A DNA stretch of 52,990 bases from an uncultured Ruminococcus sp. (GCA_947176075.1 CAMWPG010000002.1:1-52990); one strand, 5' to 3'; shown: positions 8,584-18,438, counted from the stretch's first letter. The notes: a model not told the origin generated them from the sequence alone. A program made the numbers and translations.

Positions 8584-9996
8584 ATGAATAATAGAAAAAA
8601 ACCTATAGTTTATAAGCCTAAAAGAAGTAAAAATGCAGGCTTTTCTTCTCCTAAAAGTATTGTGCCTACTATTGTTACTATTGCAGCGGCAGGAGTTATA
8701 TGCTGCTTTGGATATTCAATAGCAAAGCCTATAATGAACAACAGCGATTCAGTTTCTACAAACGGAGATATCTCTACCAGTGATAATTCTTCTGGAAAAG
8801 GCACCGATATATCAGGTACAGTAACATCAAAGGTAACTACCGGTCTTGTTGTACTTAATAGTGATAAAACAACAACGACTTCTGTTACAACTGTAACTAC
8901 AAAGAAAAATGATGCGCAGGACGGCAGTAAGCCAGCCGTTCATGGCGGAGAAGGTGTTGACGGAGTAGGCGTTCCATCAGGAGGAAGCTATGATAATGGC
9001 AATGGAGAAAGCTCAAATGACGGTACAGATTCCGGCAGCGGAGCTGATTCAAACGGCAGTGGAGGATCAGGCAGTAATAACGGCAGCTCAAATGGCAGCG
9101 GCTCGGGAAATAACAACAGCAATAATCCCTATATAGACAGCAATGCACCTGAGCCTGTTGCAGATGTTTATAAAAAGGTTCAATGCTCTGTGCGATTGCC
9201 GGAAAGCTCTGTAAATGATGCAGATTCTCTAAGGGCTATGCTAAAGGATGTAAAATCAAAGTACCCAAATGCAGGAGCGGTTGTTATACCTATGAAGCTT
9301 CAGGGCGGAGAACTGAATTATTCATCAAAGGCAGCAGGAGATGCATCATACGTCGTGTGTAAGGGAAGTATGACTGCTGCTGAGATTGCTAAGATCGTGC
9401 GTGAAGAAGGTCTGTATGCTTATGCTTCATGCAGTCTTCTGGAGGATCATTTGTATTCATCCGTATATACATATTGGCATGCAGGCTATAGAGTTGAAAA
9501 GAACGGTGTTCTTACAGGAGATCAGTGGTATGATTATTTTCCTGATCAGGGCGGTCAGCCTTGGCTTGACCCAAACAGTGATATGACGGTATCTTATCTT
9601 GAGAATATTGTAAAGGAGCTTTCAGCAGGAGGATTTTCTGCTATTTTGTGCAGTGATATAAAATATCCAAATTTTGTACAGGCAGATGAAAAATACTTAA
9701 ATCCAGATATCTATGCCAAGAATCCAGATGCTCTCATAAAGCTTGCTAATGCTCTTAATGCAGCTTCTTCTGATACTACGGATATAGTTCTTGATCTTAG
9801 TGCATATTATGCTATGAATGGCTGGGAGCTTGTATATGACCCAGCTAAGCTTAATGTATCATACGCACTTCTTGAAACAAGCTCAGGAGATGCTTCTGCA
9901 GCATCAAGCTGGGCAAGCTCAAACAGTGGGGATATGTCCGTGTCGCTCAGCTATACCGACGGCACAGGCAGCGGACATTGCGTTATAAATTACTAA
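8584..9996 (+). CDS. Membrane-anchored putative glycoside hydrolase (DUF4015-like) with long Ser/Gly/Asn linker
   Basis: 470 aa. A basic N-terminus precedes one hydrophobic helix (about residues 27-48), suggesting a signal anchor. Residues 50-190 are a low-complexity linker rich in Ser, Gly, Asn, Thr and Asp. The C-terminal 280 aa look like a divergent DUF4015 barrel: the segment PWLDPNSDMTVSYLENIVKE followed by GFSAILCSDIKYPNF corresponds to the conserved WLNP...GFDEIQFDYIRFP region. In DUF4015 this region carries acidic residues; here one Asp remains (CSDIKYP). The protein would sit on the outer face. It has no dockerin or sortase motif. GGAG precedes the ATG by 8 nt. The hydrolase call is moderate and catalysis unproven. 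Confidence 0.72.
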   Translation: MNNRKKPIVYKPKRSKNAGFSSPKSIVPTIVTIAAAGVICCFGYSIAKPIMNNSDSVSTNGDISTSDNSSGKGTDISGTVTSKVTTGLVVLNSDKTTTTSVTTVTTKKNDAQDGSKPAVHGGEGVDGVGVPSGGSYDNGNGESSNDGTDSGSGADSNGSGGSGSNNGSSNGSGSGNNNSNNPYIDSNAPEPVADVYKKVQCSVRLPESSVNDADSLRAMLKDVKSKYPNAGAVVIPMKLQGGELNYSSKAAGDASYVVCKGSMTAAEIAKIVREEGLYAYASCSLLEDHLYSSVYTYWHAGYRVEKNGVLTGDQWYDYFPDQGGQPWLDPNSDMTVSYLENIVKELSAGGFSAILCSDIKYPNFVQADEKYLNPDIYAKNPDALIKLANALNAASSDTTDIVLDLSAYYAMNGWELVYDPAKLNVSYALLETSSGDASAASSWASSNSGDMSVSLSYTDGTGSGHCVINY

Positions 9997-10052
9997 TAGC
10001 ACAAAAAGTTTTTTGAAACGTCAGACGTAAAAGAAAAGAGGATATTGATAAT

Positions 10053-11012
10053 ATGGCAAGTAAATTTACAGTGGGGCTTGACAAGATCATAGAGGAATTC
10101 AAGCTCGAAGCGATCCATCTTCCAAAGGACGCATCTGAGATCCAGATCGATGAAACGGATGTTACACGTCCGGGACTGCAGCTTATGGGATTTTATGAAT
10201 ATTTTAATCCTGAGCGTATTCAGATTATAGGTAAGATGGAGTTTGCATATCTTTCAACTATAGATGAAGCAACAAGGCAGCAGCGGCTTGAAACTCTTTT
10301 TGCGCAGAGAATGCCGGCTCTTGTCATATCAAGAGAGCTGCCTTATTTTGAAGAGATGCTGGAGCTTGCTAAGAAGTATGAGGTTCCGCTGCTTAGAAGT
10401 AAGGAGAGTACATCTAATTTTATTTCAGGGCTTATAGCTTTCCTCAATGTTAATCTTGCACCACGTATTACACGGCATGGCGTACTTATTGAGATATATG
10501 GTGAAGGTGTGTTTATTACGGGTGAAAGCGGCGTTGGGAAAAGCGAGACAGCAATTGAGCTTGTAAAGCGTGGGCATCGTCTTGTTGCTGATGACGCTGT
10601 AGAGATAAGAAAGGTATCGAATGATACGCTGGTAGGAAGCTCTCCTGATAATATACGCCATTTTCTTGAACTTCGTGGTATCGGCATTATCAATGCCCGC
10701 AGACTTTTCGGTATCGGAGCTGTAAAAAACCGTGAAAATATTGAGCTTATTGTAGAGATGGAGCAGTGGAATCCCGAGAAGATCTATGACCGTATGGGCG
10801 TTGATACGCAGTTTGTATCGCTTCTTGGCGTAAAGGTTCCATCGCTTACAATTCCAGTCAGACCGGGCAGAAATCTTGCGGTCATATTAGAAGTGGCAGC
10901 TATGAATAACCGTCAGAAGAAGATGGGCTATAATGCTGCAAATGATCTTCTGGAACATCTTGGGCTTGATATGGAGAGTAAGGAAGTTATCAAGGATTAT
11001 GATACATTTTAA
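10053..11012 (+). CDS. hprK: HPr kinase/phosphorylase
   Basis: Bifunctional enzyme that phosphorylates HPr on Ser-46 and removes that phosphate, linking glycolytic flux to carbon catabolite control through CcpA. The 319-aa protein matches the family length. It has the N-terminal MurF-like domain, the catalytic His of RHGVL (about residue 141), the Walker A GESGVGKS (about 156-163), the acidic pair in VADDAVEI and the HprK signature near RGIGIINARRLFGIGAV. Followed by murB after 27 bp and then rapZ, so it is probably the first gene of that operon. Confidence 0.96.
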   Translation: MASKFTVGLDKIIEEFKLEAIHLPKDASEIQIDETDVTRPGLQLMGFYEYFNPERIQIIGKMEFAYLSTIDEATRQQRLETLFAQRMPALVISRELPYFEEMLELAKKYEVPLLRSKESTSNFISGLIAFLNVNLAPRITRHGVLIEIYGEGVFITGESGVGKSETAIELVKRGHRLVADDAVEIRKVSNDTLVGSSPDNIRHFLELRGIGIINARRLFGIGAVKNRENIELIVEMEQWNPEKIYDRMGVDTQFVSLLGVKVPSLTIPVRPGRNLAVILEVAAMNNRQKKMGYNAANDLLEHLGLDMESKEVIKDYDTF

Positions 11013-11039
11013 TTAAATTGATATTTTAGGAGAACAGGC

Positions 11040-11948
11040 ATGAAACAAATAGAACAGCTGGAGGCTATATGCAATCGTTATGACTGTCAGCTGCTTAGAA
11101 ATGAGCCGCTCTGTAAGCATACGACTTTTCGTATAGGAGGATGTGCCGCCGCATTCATTGATATAAACGGCAGTGATGTGCTGGCTGAACTTGTAAATTA
11201 TTGTAATGAAAATGATTTAAAATGGATGGTTCTTGGAAATGGAAGCAATGTTCTTGTATCCGATGAAGGCTATGACGGAGTAATTTTTTCTTTTGGAAAG
11301 CAGGCTTCCAGAATAGAATTTCTTGATGATTGCCGTATCAGATGCGAAGCAGGGGCGTTCCTTATGACTGTTGCAAAGGCTGCTCTTGAAGAATCTCTCT
11401 CAGGTATGGAATGTCTCTCAGGAATTCCCGGTACTGTAGGCGGAGCACTTTATATGAATGCCGGTGCATATGGAAGTGAAATGGCAGATGTCGTTATTTC
11501 TGCTGAATATATTGATGAGGATGGCAGCTTAAAGACGGTATTAAGAGATCATATGGATCTGTCCTATAGGCATAGCATGTTCAGCGGCACAAAGCGCATT
11601 ATAACAAGTGTTACATTTAAGCTTCATGAGGGAAAATATGATTCTATAAAAACAGAAATGACTGGCTATCTTAATCAGAGAAGAGCTAAGCAGCCGCTTG
11701 AGCTTCCAAGTGCAGGCAGTACATTCAAGCGTCCTGTCGGAAGCTATGCTTCATTTCTTATTGACCAGTGTGGTCTGAAAGGTGCAAGCGTCGGTGATGC
11801 TCAGGTAAGTATTAAACATGCAGGATTTATTGTAAATACGGGCAAGGCGACCTGTAAGGATGTATTGGAGCTTTGTCAATTTGTGATTGAAACCGTAGAG
11901 GAAAAAACAGGCTACAAGCTGGAACTCGAGCCTGTATTGCTTCGTTAG
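11040..11948 (+). CDS. murB: UDP-N-acetylenolpyruvoylglucosamine reductase
   Basis: FAD- and NADPH-dependent cytoplasmic enzyme that completes UDP-MurNAc synthesis. The 302-aa protein shows FRIGG, the FAD-binding segments LGNGSNVLVSD and GIPGTVGGALYMNAGAYG, the YRHSMF motif, the catalytic Ser region SAGSTFKRP (about residue 225-233) and the C-terminal catalytic Glu in LELEPV. It belongs to the shorter class II MurB type common in Firmicutes. AGGAGA precedes the ATG, and 17 bp separate it from rapZ. Confidence 0.96.
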   Translation: MKQIEQLEAICNRYDCQLLRNEPLCKHTTFRIGGCAAAFIDINGSDVLAELVNYCNENDLKWMVLGNGSNVLVSDEGYDGVIFSFGKQASRIEFLDDCRIRCEAGAFLMTVAKAALEESLSGMECLSGIPGTVGGALYMNAGAYGSEMADVVISAEYIDEDGSLKTVLRDHMDLSYRHSMFSGTKRIITSVTFKLHEGKYDSIKTEMTGYLNQRRAKQPLELPSAGSTFKRPVGSYASFLIDQCGLKGASVGDAQVSIKHAGFIVNTGKATCKDVLELCQFVIETVEEKTGYKLELEPVLLR

Positions 11949-11965
11949 AAAAGAGGGCGTTAAAA

Positions 11966-12832
11966 ATGCAGGTTATTGTTGTGACCGGTATGTCAGGTTC
12001 GGGAAAATCCGGTGTAATGGATGTTCTGGAGGATATAGGATATTATTGTATTGATAATCTTCCTCCGCAGCTTATAGGGCGCTTTATAGAGATATGCAGA
12101 GAGTCGGAAAATCACCTTGAACATGTTGCAATCGCAGCAGATCTTCGGTCAGGCGGAATGTTTTCAGATGCTTATAAGAGCTTTTGCCGTCTGGAACGTC
12201 AGCCGGATCTGGATGTAAAAATACTTTATATTGATGCTGAGGATGAGGTTCTTGTTAAGCGATATAAGGAAACACGTAGAAAGCATCCTCTTGACGATCA
12301 ATTCAGCGGAAATCTTCATCAGGCAATAGCTTTTGAACGTGAGAGCCTTATTCAGATAAAGGGTATAGCCGATTATTATATCGAGACATCATTTCAGTCT
12401 GCGTCGCAGCTTAAAGAGCAGGTCAGAGAGATATTTCTTAACAGTCAGACCGATTTCTTATCTATAAAGGTGACCTCTTTTGGATTTAAATACGGTGTTT
12501 CAACAGAATCAGATCTTGTATTTGATGTTCGTTGTCTTCCTAATCCGTATTATATTGAAGATTTAAAACACCATACCGGACTTGAAAAATGCGTTCAGGA
12601 TTATGTAATGTCCTTTGAACAGTCAAAGGAGCTTATGAAAAAGCTTCATGATATGCTTGATTTTCTTATTCCTCTTTATGTTCATGAGGGTAAGAGCAGG
12701 CTGGTAATATCTTTTGGCTGCACAGGAGGCAAACATCGCTCTATAACCTTTGCTGAATTAATAGGCGAATATCTTACTGCAAAGGGTATGAAGGTCATAA
12801 AGCAGCACCGTGATATAGGCAAAGACCGCTGA
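11966..12832 (+). CDS. rapZ: RapZ/YvcJ-family nucleotide-binding protein
   Basis: P-loop protein of 288 aa. The family includes E. coli RapZ (adapter for GlmZ small-RNA decay) and Bacillus YvcJ (nucleotide-binding, affects competence); which activity applies here is unknown. The Walker A GMSGSGKS is at residues 8-15, IGYYCIDNLPP follows, and the conserved C-terminal GCTGGKHRS lies near residue 251. It sits between murB and whiA as in many Firmicutes, but the usual yvcK between rapZ and whiA is absent; a terminator hairpin takes that place. Confidence 0.95.
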   Translation: MQVIVVTGMSGSGKSGVMDVLEDIGYYCIDNLPPQLIGRFIEICRESENHLEHVAIAADLRSGGMFSDAYKSFCRLERQPDLDVKILYIDAEDEVLVKRYKETRRKHPLDDQFSGNLHQAIAFERESLIQIKGIADYYIETSFQSASQLKEQVREIFLNSQTDFLSIKVTSFGFKYGVSTESDLVFDVRCLPNPYYIEDLKHHTGLEKCVQDYVMSFEQSKELMKKLHDMLDFLIPLYVHEGKSRLVISFGCTGGKHRSITFAELIGEYLTAKGMKVIKQHRDIGKDR

Positions 12833-12853
12833 CAAAAAATAAAATAGAATAAT

Positions 12854-12883
12854 GCCGTCCTGTTCTTGTTAGGAGAGGACGGC
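12854..12883 (+). terminator. Intrinsic terminator between rapZ and whiA
   Basis: 8-bp stem GCCGTCCT / AGGACGGC with a 14-nt loop, followed by TGTTTTATAAT. It separates hprK-murB-rapZ from whiA-dnaE, so whiA must rely on read-through or a promoter close to its start. Confidence 0.7.
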
Positions 12884-12909
12884 TGTTTTATAATAAAGGA
12901 GGTGCTTTT

Positions 12910-13809
12910 TTGTCGTTTGCAAATGAAGTCAGAGCAGAAGTACGAAAAACTATAAATGACAGAGATAAAAAATTTGCATGTCTTTATGGAATACTTCTTT
13001 ATTCAAGAATATTTACAGAAGATCAGATCTGTATACAAACTGAAAGCGCAGAGGTGTCATCACTTGTTCCAGAGCTTTTTGGCTCTGTATTTGGAAAAAG
13101 GCTATTGTCAGGAGAAAAAACAGACGGAAGCTCTGCAAGCTTTATTATAACGGAAAACAGCCTCATAGATAAAATCCGCAATGTTTATAAGATCGATCCT
13201 GACAGGCGTGAAATAAATCTGAGAAATATAGTTAATAACAGTACTGGTGCATTTTTAGCAGGTGCATTTTTTATATGCGGCAGTGTAATTGATCCTAATA
13301 AAGAATATCATCTTGAATTTGTAACACCATCAGAACTTTTGTGCCGTGACCTGAATGCTATACTTTTATCTTTCGGAGTGTCAGGAAGAATGATAAAACG
13401 CAAAAGTGCTTATGTGCTATATCTGAAAGACAGTGAGCATATAGAAGATACTCTTACATTTATGGGTGCGCAGCAATGCACGATGGATATAATGAATGTA
13501 AAGATACGCAAGGATATGCGCAACAAGGCGAACAGGCTTAGAAATTGTGACGAAGCAAATATAAATAAGGTTGTAAATGCTGCTATGAGACAGACAGAGG
13601 ATATTCTTTTGCTTATTAAAAATAGCGAACTTGAGAATATGTCTCCAGAAATAAGAGAAGCGGCAATGCTGAGACTTGATAATCCTGAGCTTAGCCTTAA
13701 AGAGATAGGTGAACTTCTTACAGTGCCAATAGGACGTTCTGGAGTAAATCATCGTTTTCAGAAAATAGCTGCTGCTGCAAAGGAGCTGAGAGATAATGGA
13801 TTTAAATGA
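12910..13809 (+). CDS. whiA: WhiA, sporulation/cell-division regulator
   Basis: 299-aa DNA-binding protein with two N-terminal LAGLIDADG-like halves and a C-terminal helix-turn-helix (SLKEIGELLTVPIGRSGVNH, about residues 256-275). WhiA controls sporulation septation in Streptomyces and affects cell division and chromosome segregation in Bacillus. The TTG start is supported by AGGAGGT 7 nt upstream and by the typical N-terminus SFANEVRAE. The dnaE start lies inside its last 14 nt. Confidence 0.95.
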   Translation: MSFANEVRAEVRKTINDRDKKFACLYGILLYSRIFTEDQICIQTESAEVSSLVPELFGSVFGKRLLSGEKTDGSSASFIITENSLIDKIRNVYKIDPDRREINLRNIVNNSTGAFLAGAFFICGSVIDPNKEYHLEFVTPSELLCRDLNAILLSFGVSGRMIKRKSAYVLYLKDSEHIEDTLTFMGAQQCTMDIMNVKIRKDMRNKANRLRNCDEANINKVVNAAMRQTEDILLLIKNSELENMSPEIREAAMLRLDNPELSLKEIGELLTVPIGRSGVNHRFQKIAAAAKELRDNGFK

Positions 13810-16800
13810 TATTCCAAGCAGTGCATTTACACATCTGCATCTTCATAGCGTATACAGTCTTTTGGACGGTGCTTGTAAGATAGACGAGCTTATAGATTAT
13901 GTAAAATCTCTCGGTCAGAAAGCTGTTGCAGTTACAGATCACGGTAATCTCTATGCTGCGGTTATCTTTGCTCAGGCTGCTGAACGTGCAGGTATTCATG
14001 CAGTGATAGGCTGTGAGGTTTATGTTGCAGCACGTACACGATTTGATAGAGAAAATGCTCTTGATCGAAAAAGCGATCATCTTATTCTTTTGTGTGAAAA
14101 TGAAAAGGGATATCGAAATCTTGTAAAGCTTGTTACTAAAGCCAATATGGAGGGATTTTATCATCGTCCTCGTGTAGATGAAGAATTACTGCGTGAATAT
14201 AGCGAAGGACTTATTTGTTTGTCGGGCTGCATTGCAGGAAAGCTTGCACGGCTCATTCTTTCAGGAGATTATGATAAGGCAAGAGAAACAGCTCTTTTAT
14301 ATCGCAGTATATTCGGCACGAATAATTATTTCATTGAGGTGCAAAATCACGGTATAAAAGAAGAACTCAGAGTATTTCCTGGATTGTACAAATTGTCAGA
14401 AGAAACCGGAATACCTCTTGCTGCTACAAATGACGCTCATTATATCAAAAAAACTGATGCACAAATGCACAGGATTTTGCTTTGCATTCAGACTGGAAAA
14501 AATATTAATGACGAGATAGGCATGGGCTTTGAATCTAATGAATTTTATTTGAAAAGCACACAGGAAATGGCAGAGCTTTTCTCTGCTGTGCCAGAAGCAA
14601 TTATAAATACAAGCAGAATTGCAAAAAGGTGTAACGTGAAGTTCGAGATCGGAAAGGTGTATCTTCCAAAATTTGAAACACCAGATGGAACTGATTCAAA
14701 AAAGCTTTTTGCATCGCTTTGCAGAGAGGGCCTTATAAGAAAATACGGCAGTTCTCCTTCAAATGATGTTGTGGAACGAATGAAGTATGAAATGAGCGTT
14801 ATAAGTCGTATGGGCTTTGTTGATTACTTCCTTATCGTTTGGGATTACGTAGCATTTGCAAGGAGAAATGGTATTCCGGTAGGCCCTGGAAGAGGGTCGG
14901 GTGCGGGAAGTATATGTGCCTATTGCCTTGATATAACTCAGATCGATCCTATAGAGAATCAGCTGCTTTTTGAAAGGTTTCTAAATCCTGAAAGAATCAG
15001 TATGCCTGATTTTGATATAGATTTCTGCATTGAAGGCAGACAAGCCGTAAAGGATTACGTAATAAAACGTTATGGCAAGGAATATGTGTCTGAAATAGTT
15101 ACCTTTGACCTTATGAAGGCAAGAGGTGCCGTGCGTGATACCGGCAGAGCAATGAATATGCCCTATGCGCTTTGTGATAAAATTGCGAAGATGATAGATT
15201 CAAGGAGAACGATTTCCGAGACTCTTGAAGCACGTGACGGAGAGGATCTTAGACAGCTTTGCAATACGGATTCCAGTGCGAGAAAACTTATCAATATGGC
15301 ATCTCGCCTTGAAGGTGTTCCGAGACATACTTCAACTCATGCAGCAGGTGTAATTATATCGGCATTTCCAATAGAAGATATAGTTCCTCTGCAAATGAAT
15401 GATGATACAGTTGTAACACAATATACTATGACAACGCTTGAATTACTTGGACTTTTGAAATTTGACTTTCTGGGGCTTAGAAATCTGACAGTAATAAGAG
15501 ACTGTGTTAGGAGTATATCAAAGCATAGTCCTGATTTTTGTATGGAAAATATTTCTGCTACTGATAAGAATGTGTTTAGAATGATGTCAAATGGTGAAAC
15601 AACCGGAGTATTTCAGTTTGAAAGTGCAGGTATGCGCCGTGTACTTGTTCAGCTAAAACCGGAAAGTCTTGAAGATCTTACGGCAGTTTTGTCTCTTTAC
15701 AGACCCGGACCGCGTGATTCTATTCCTAAGTATATAGAGAATAGGCATCATCCAGAGAAGATAACATATGCACATCCGCTGCTTGAGCCTATTCTGAAAA
15801 TTACAAACGGCTGCATTGTATATCAGGAACAGGTTATGGAAATATGCCGGGTACTGGCTGGATATTCCTATGGCAGAGCTGATCTTGTACGGCGTGCTAT
15901 GTCTAAGAAGAAGCATGATGTTATGGAAAAGGAACGTCAGATATTTTTGTATGGTGACAGCGAAAGAATAGACGGAGCAGTTGCCAGAGGAGTATCTTCC
16001 GAAACCGCAAATAGTATATTTGACGAGATATCAGGCTTTGCATCATATGCTTTTAACAAATCTCATGCAGCGGCATATTCATTTCTGGCATATCAGACAG
16101 CTTATTTAAAATATCACTATTTTCCAGACTATATGGCTGCTCTTATGACAAGCGTGATGGGGGATACATCGAAGCTTATGTCATATATAAATTTATGTGA
16201 AGAAAAAGGTGTAAAAATTATTCCGCCGCATGTCAATAGCAGCGGACTTGTATTTGAAAGACGCAGAAATGATATATGCTTTGGACTTTTAGCTGTTAAA
16301 AATCTTGGAAAAGCTTTTATTGATAAAATTTTATCTGAAAGGAAAAGAGGTGGTTCATTTACAGGACTTCGTGATTTTTGTTATAGAATGACAGGAAAAG
16401 AGCTTAATAAGCGTGGACTGGAAAGTCTTATATGCTGCGGAGCTCTCGATGGTCTTGGACTTAACCGCAGGCAGATGTATTCAAATTATGAAAGCGTTCT
16501 TTCTGCATATCGTGAATCAGCAAGTCAGCAGATCGATGGTCAAATGAATTTCTTTGGTCTTGCTGTGGAGAATGGCATATATAATTCTCCGTTTCCAAAT
16601 CAGCCGGAATTTTCAAGGCAGGAGCTTCTTCGTATGGAGAAGGAATACACAGGAATGTATCTTTCAGGACATCCACTGGCTGAATATTTCATTTTTGCAA
16701 AGCTTTTGCATACTGCTGATTTTGTGCAGATATCTGAAGATTCTACGCTTTATTCTGATAAGGATGAGATATCTTCGGTGTGTGTAGTCAGTGAGATAAA

Positions 16801-17248
16801 GCGTCATATAACAAAAAAAGGTGATTCTATGTGCTTTATGAAATGCGAGGATATTGCAGGAAGTATGGATTGTGTCGTATTTCCAGAGCTTTTTGCAGCA
16901 TCAAAACAAAAGCTGCAAATTGATCGGATAATTTATATCACAGGAAAGCTCAGCTTTAAGGACGAAGGAGTAAGCCTTATATGCGCAAGTATTTTAAATG
17001 AAGAAGAACTTATGAGAAAGATCAGAAAAAGCAGAATTTGCTGCAAGCTTAGCTCCGCTGATACTGAAAAAATGAAGAAAACGGCAGCTTTAGCAGCCCG
17101 GCATATCGGAGAAGTGCCGCTTTGTTTTTATCTTACAGATCTGAACAAAACAGTTGCTCCTAAGGCAGGTATAAATATAGATATTTCTAAGGAGACACTA
17201 AGGGAACTTTGTGATATTATCGGAGAGAAAAATGTTGGATTTGTGTAA
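13796..17248 (+). CDS. dnaE: DNA polymerase III alpha subunit, DnaE type
   Basis: C-family polymerase of 1150 aa. In Firmicutes with PolC, DnaE extends RNA primers before hand-off. Domains in order: PHP (FTHLHLHSVYSLLDG at residues 11-25, and VTDHGN), the palm with GPGRGSGAGS (about 363) and the catalytic acids of MPDFDIDF (about 402), fingers, a helix-hairpin-helix region, and a C-terminal OB fold (SSVCVVSEIKRHITKKGDS). The intact PHP residues suggest metal binding. AAGGAG lies within whiA ahead of the overlapping ATG. An 18-bp perfect palindrome of A/T only follows the stop (17253-17270). Confidence 0.96.
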   Translation: MDLNDIPSSAFTHLHLHSVYSLLDGACKIDELIDYVKSLGQKAVAVTDHGNLYAAVIFAQAAERAGIHAVIGCEVYVAARTRFDRENALDRKSDHLILLCENEKGYRNLVKLVTKANMEGFYHRPRVDEELLREYSEGLICLSGCIAGKLARLILSGDYDKARETALLYRSIFGTNNYFIEVQNHGIKEELRVFPGLYKLSEETGIPLAATNDAHYIKKTDAQMHRILLCIQTGKNINDEIGMGFESNEFYLKSTQEMAELFSAVPEAIINTSRIAKRCNVKFEIGKVYLPKFETPDGTDSKKLFASLCREGLIRKYGSSPSNDVVERMKYEMSVISRMGFVDYFLIVWDYVAFARRNGIPVGPGRGSGAGSICAYCLDITQIDPIENQLLFERFLNPERISMPDFDIDFCIEGRQAVKDYVIKRYGKEYVSEIVTFDLMKARGAVRDTGRAMNMPYALCDKIAKMIDSRRTISETLEARDGEDLRQLCNTDSSARKLINMASRLEGVPRHTSTHAAGVIISAFPIEDIVPLQMNDDTVVTQYTMTTLELLGLLKFDFLGLRNLTVIRDCVRSISKHSPDFCMENISATDKNVFRMMSNGETTGVFQFESAGMRRVLVQLKPESLEDLTAVLSLYRPGPRDSIPKYIENRHHPEKITYAHPLLEPILKITNGCIVYQEQVMEICRVLAGYSYGRADLVRRAMSKKKHDVMEKERQIFLYGDSERIDGAVARGVSSETANSIFDEISGFASYAFNKSHAAAYSFLAYQTAYLKYHYFPDYMAALMTSVMGDTSKLMSYINLCEEKGVKIIPPHVNSSGLVFERRRNDICFGLLAVKNLGKAFIDKILSERKRGGSFTGLRDFCYRMTGKELNKRGLESLICCGALDGLGLNRRQMYSNYESVLSAYRESASQQIDGQMNFFGLAVENGIYNSPFPNQPEFSRQELLRMEKEYTGMYLSGHPLAEYFIFAKLLHTADFVQISEDSTLYSDKDEISSVCVVSEIKRHITKKGDSMCFMKCEDIAGSMDCVVFPELFAASKQKLQIDRIIYITGKLSFKDEGVSLICASILNEEELMRKIRKSRICCKLSSADTEKMKKTAALAARHIGEVPLCFYLTDLNKTVAPKAGINIDISKETLRELCDIIGEKNVGFV

Positions 17249-17306
17249 TTTCTTAAAAAATATTTTTTAAAACTCATGATAAAATGTTAAATTTTGCATC
17301 TTCTTA

Positions 17307-17335
17307 TTGACAAATGAAAATAATTGATGTATAAT
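17307..17335 (+). promoter_or_regulatory. pfkA promoter
   Basis: Perfect consensus: TTGACA (17307-17312), 17-bp spacer, TATAAT (17330-17335). The leader to the ATG is about 80 nt. Confidence 0.88.
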
Positions 17336-17421
17336 AATAAATAGAATGTAATGATTTGTATTATATGAGTGATTAAATAAATTAGGCTCTGTATGATACA
17401 TATAATCGGAGGAGTATAGAT

Positions 17422-18387
17422 ATGATTAAAACTATTGGTATATTAACAAGCGGCGGTGATGCTCCGGGTATGAATGCTGCAATTCGTGCAGTGGTACGTT
17501 CGGCGCTTAAAAAGGGTATTAAGGTATATGGTATCCGCCGTGGTTACTGTGGTCTTATAGACGGAGATATTTTTGAAATGGACGAGATGAGCGTTTCAAA
17601 TATCACACATAAGGGCGGCACAATGCTGTACACAGCAAGAAGTGCAGAATTTCGTACAGAAGAGGGTATGCAGACAGCCAAGGCGAATTGTGAAAAATTC
17701 GGTCTTGAAGGTATCGTTGTAATTGGTGGTGACGGTTCATTCCGTGGAGCTGCTGATCTTTCTGCAAGAGGTATTCTTACAGTAGGTCTTCCGGGAACTA
17801 TTGATAATGATATTGCCTGCACAGAGTATACTATTGGTTATGATACTGCAATGAATACAGCAATGGAAATGATAGATAAGCTTCAGGATACAAGCCAGTC
17901 CCATGATCGCTGTGCTGTAGTAGAAGTTATGGGACGTGGTGCAGGATTTATTGCACTTAATACCGCACTTGCATGCGGTGCTGTAGAGATCATTACTAAG
18001 GAAGTTCCTTATGATCTTGACGTACTTGCAAAAGAAATGCTGGAATGCAAGAAAAACGGTAAGCAGAATTTTATAGTAGTTGTTTCTGAAAATGTAGGAC
18101 ATTCTCAGGAAATAGCAACAATTATTGAAGAAAAAACTGGAATTGAAACACGTGCAACTGTTTTGGGTCATGTTCAGAGAGGCGGTTCACCGTCAGTTCG
18201 TGACCGTATAGTAGCAAGTGAAATGGGATATTATGCAGTAGAATTGCTGTCTCAGGGCATAAGTAACCGTGTTGTTGCAATGCAAAAGAATGATATCGTT
18301 GATTTTGATATTCAGGAAGCTCTTTCTATGAATAAACCTTATGATATGAGACTTCATAATATTGCTAAGGATATTGCATTTTTTTAA
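17422..18387 (+). CDS. pfkA: ATP-dependent 6-phosphofructokinase
   Basis: Phosphorylates fructose 6-phosphate at the committed step of glycolysis. The 321 aa match the bacterial PfkA length. Visible motifs are SGGDAPGMNAAIRA, the ATP site GGDGS (about residue 102), the catalytic PGTIDNDI, MGRGAG and GHVQRGGSPS. The Gly of GGDGS and of PGTIDND mark the ATP-using rather than PPi-using type. The gene has a consensus promoter and its own terminator. The fbp gene for the opposing step lies 2 kb downstream. Confidence 0.97.
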   Translation: MIKTIGILTSGGDAPGMNAAIRAVVRSALKKGIKVYGIRRGYCGLIDGDIFEMDEMSVSNITHKGGTMLYTARSAEFRTEEGMQTAKANCEKFGLEGIVVIGGDGSFRGAADLSARGILTVGLPGTIDNDIACTEYTIGYDTAMNTAMEMIDKLQDTSQSHDRCAVVEVMGRGAGFIALNTALACGAVEIITKEVPYDLDVLAKEMLECKKNGKQNFIVVVSENVGHSQEIATIIEEKTGIETRATVLGHVQRGGSPSVRDRIVASEMGYYAVELLSQGISNRVVAMQKNDIVDFDIQEALSMNKPYDMRLHNIAKDIAFF

Positions 18388-18407
18388 TGTGGTAGATCTA
18401 TGAAATT

Positions 18408-18438
18408 AAAGCTGCTGCGATGAAAACGCAGCGGCTTT
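18408..18438 (+). terminator. pfkA terminator
   Basis: 12-bp stem AAAGCTGCTGCG / CGCAGCGGCTTT with one G-U pair and a 7-nt loop, followed by a T run. Confidence 0.87.

Noticed and set aside
8584-9996. Cellulosome dockerin or scaffoldin role for the linker proteins
   Set aside because: No paired calcium-loop repeats or cohesin domain can be seen in any of the three linker proteins.
17253-17270. 18-bp perfect A/T palindrome after dnaE
   Set aside because: It has the shape of a hairpin but contains only A and T, so a stable terminator is unlikely; such runs occur by chance in AT-rich gaps.
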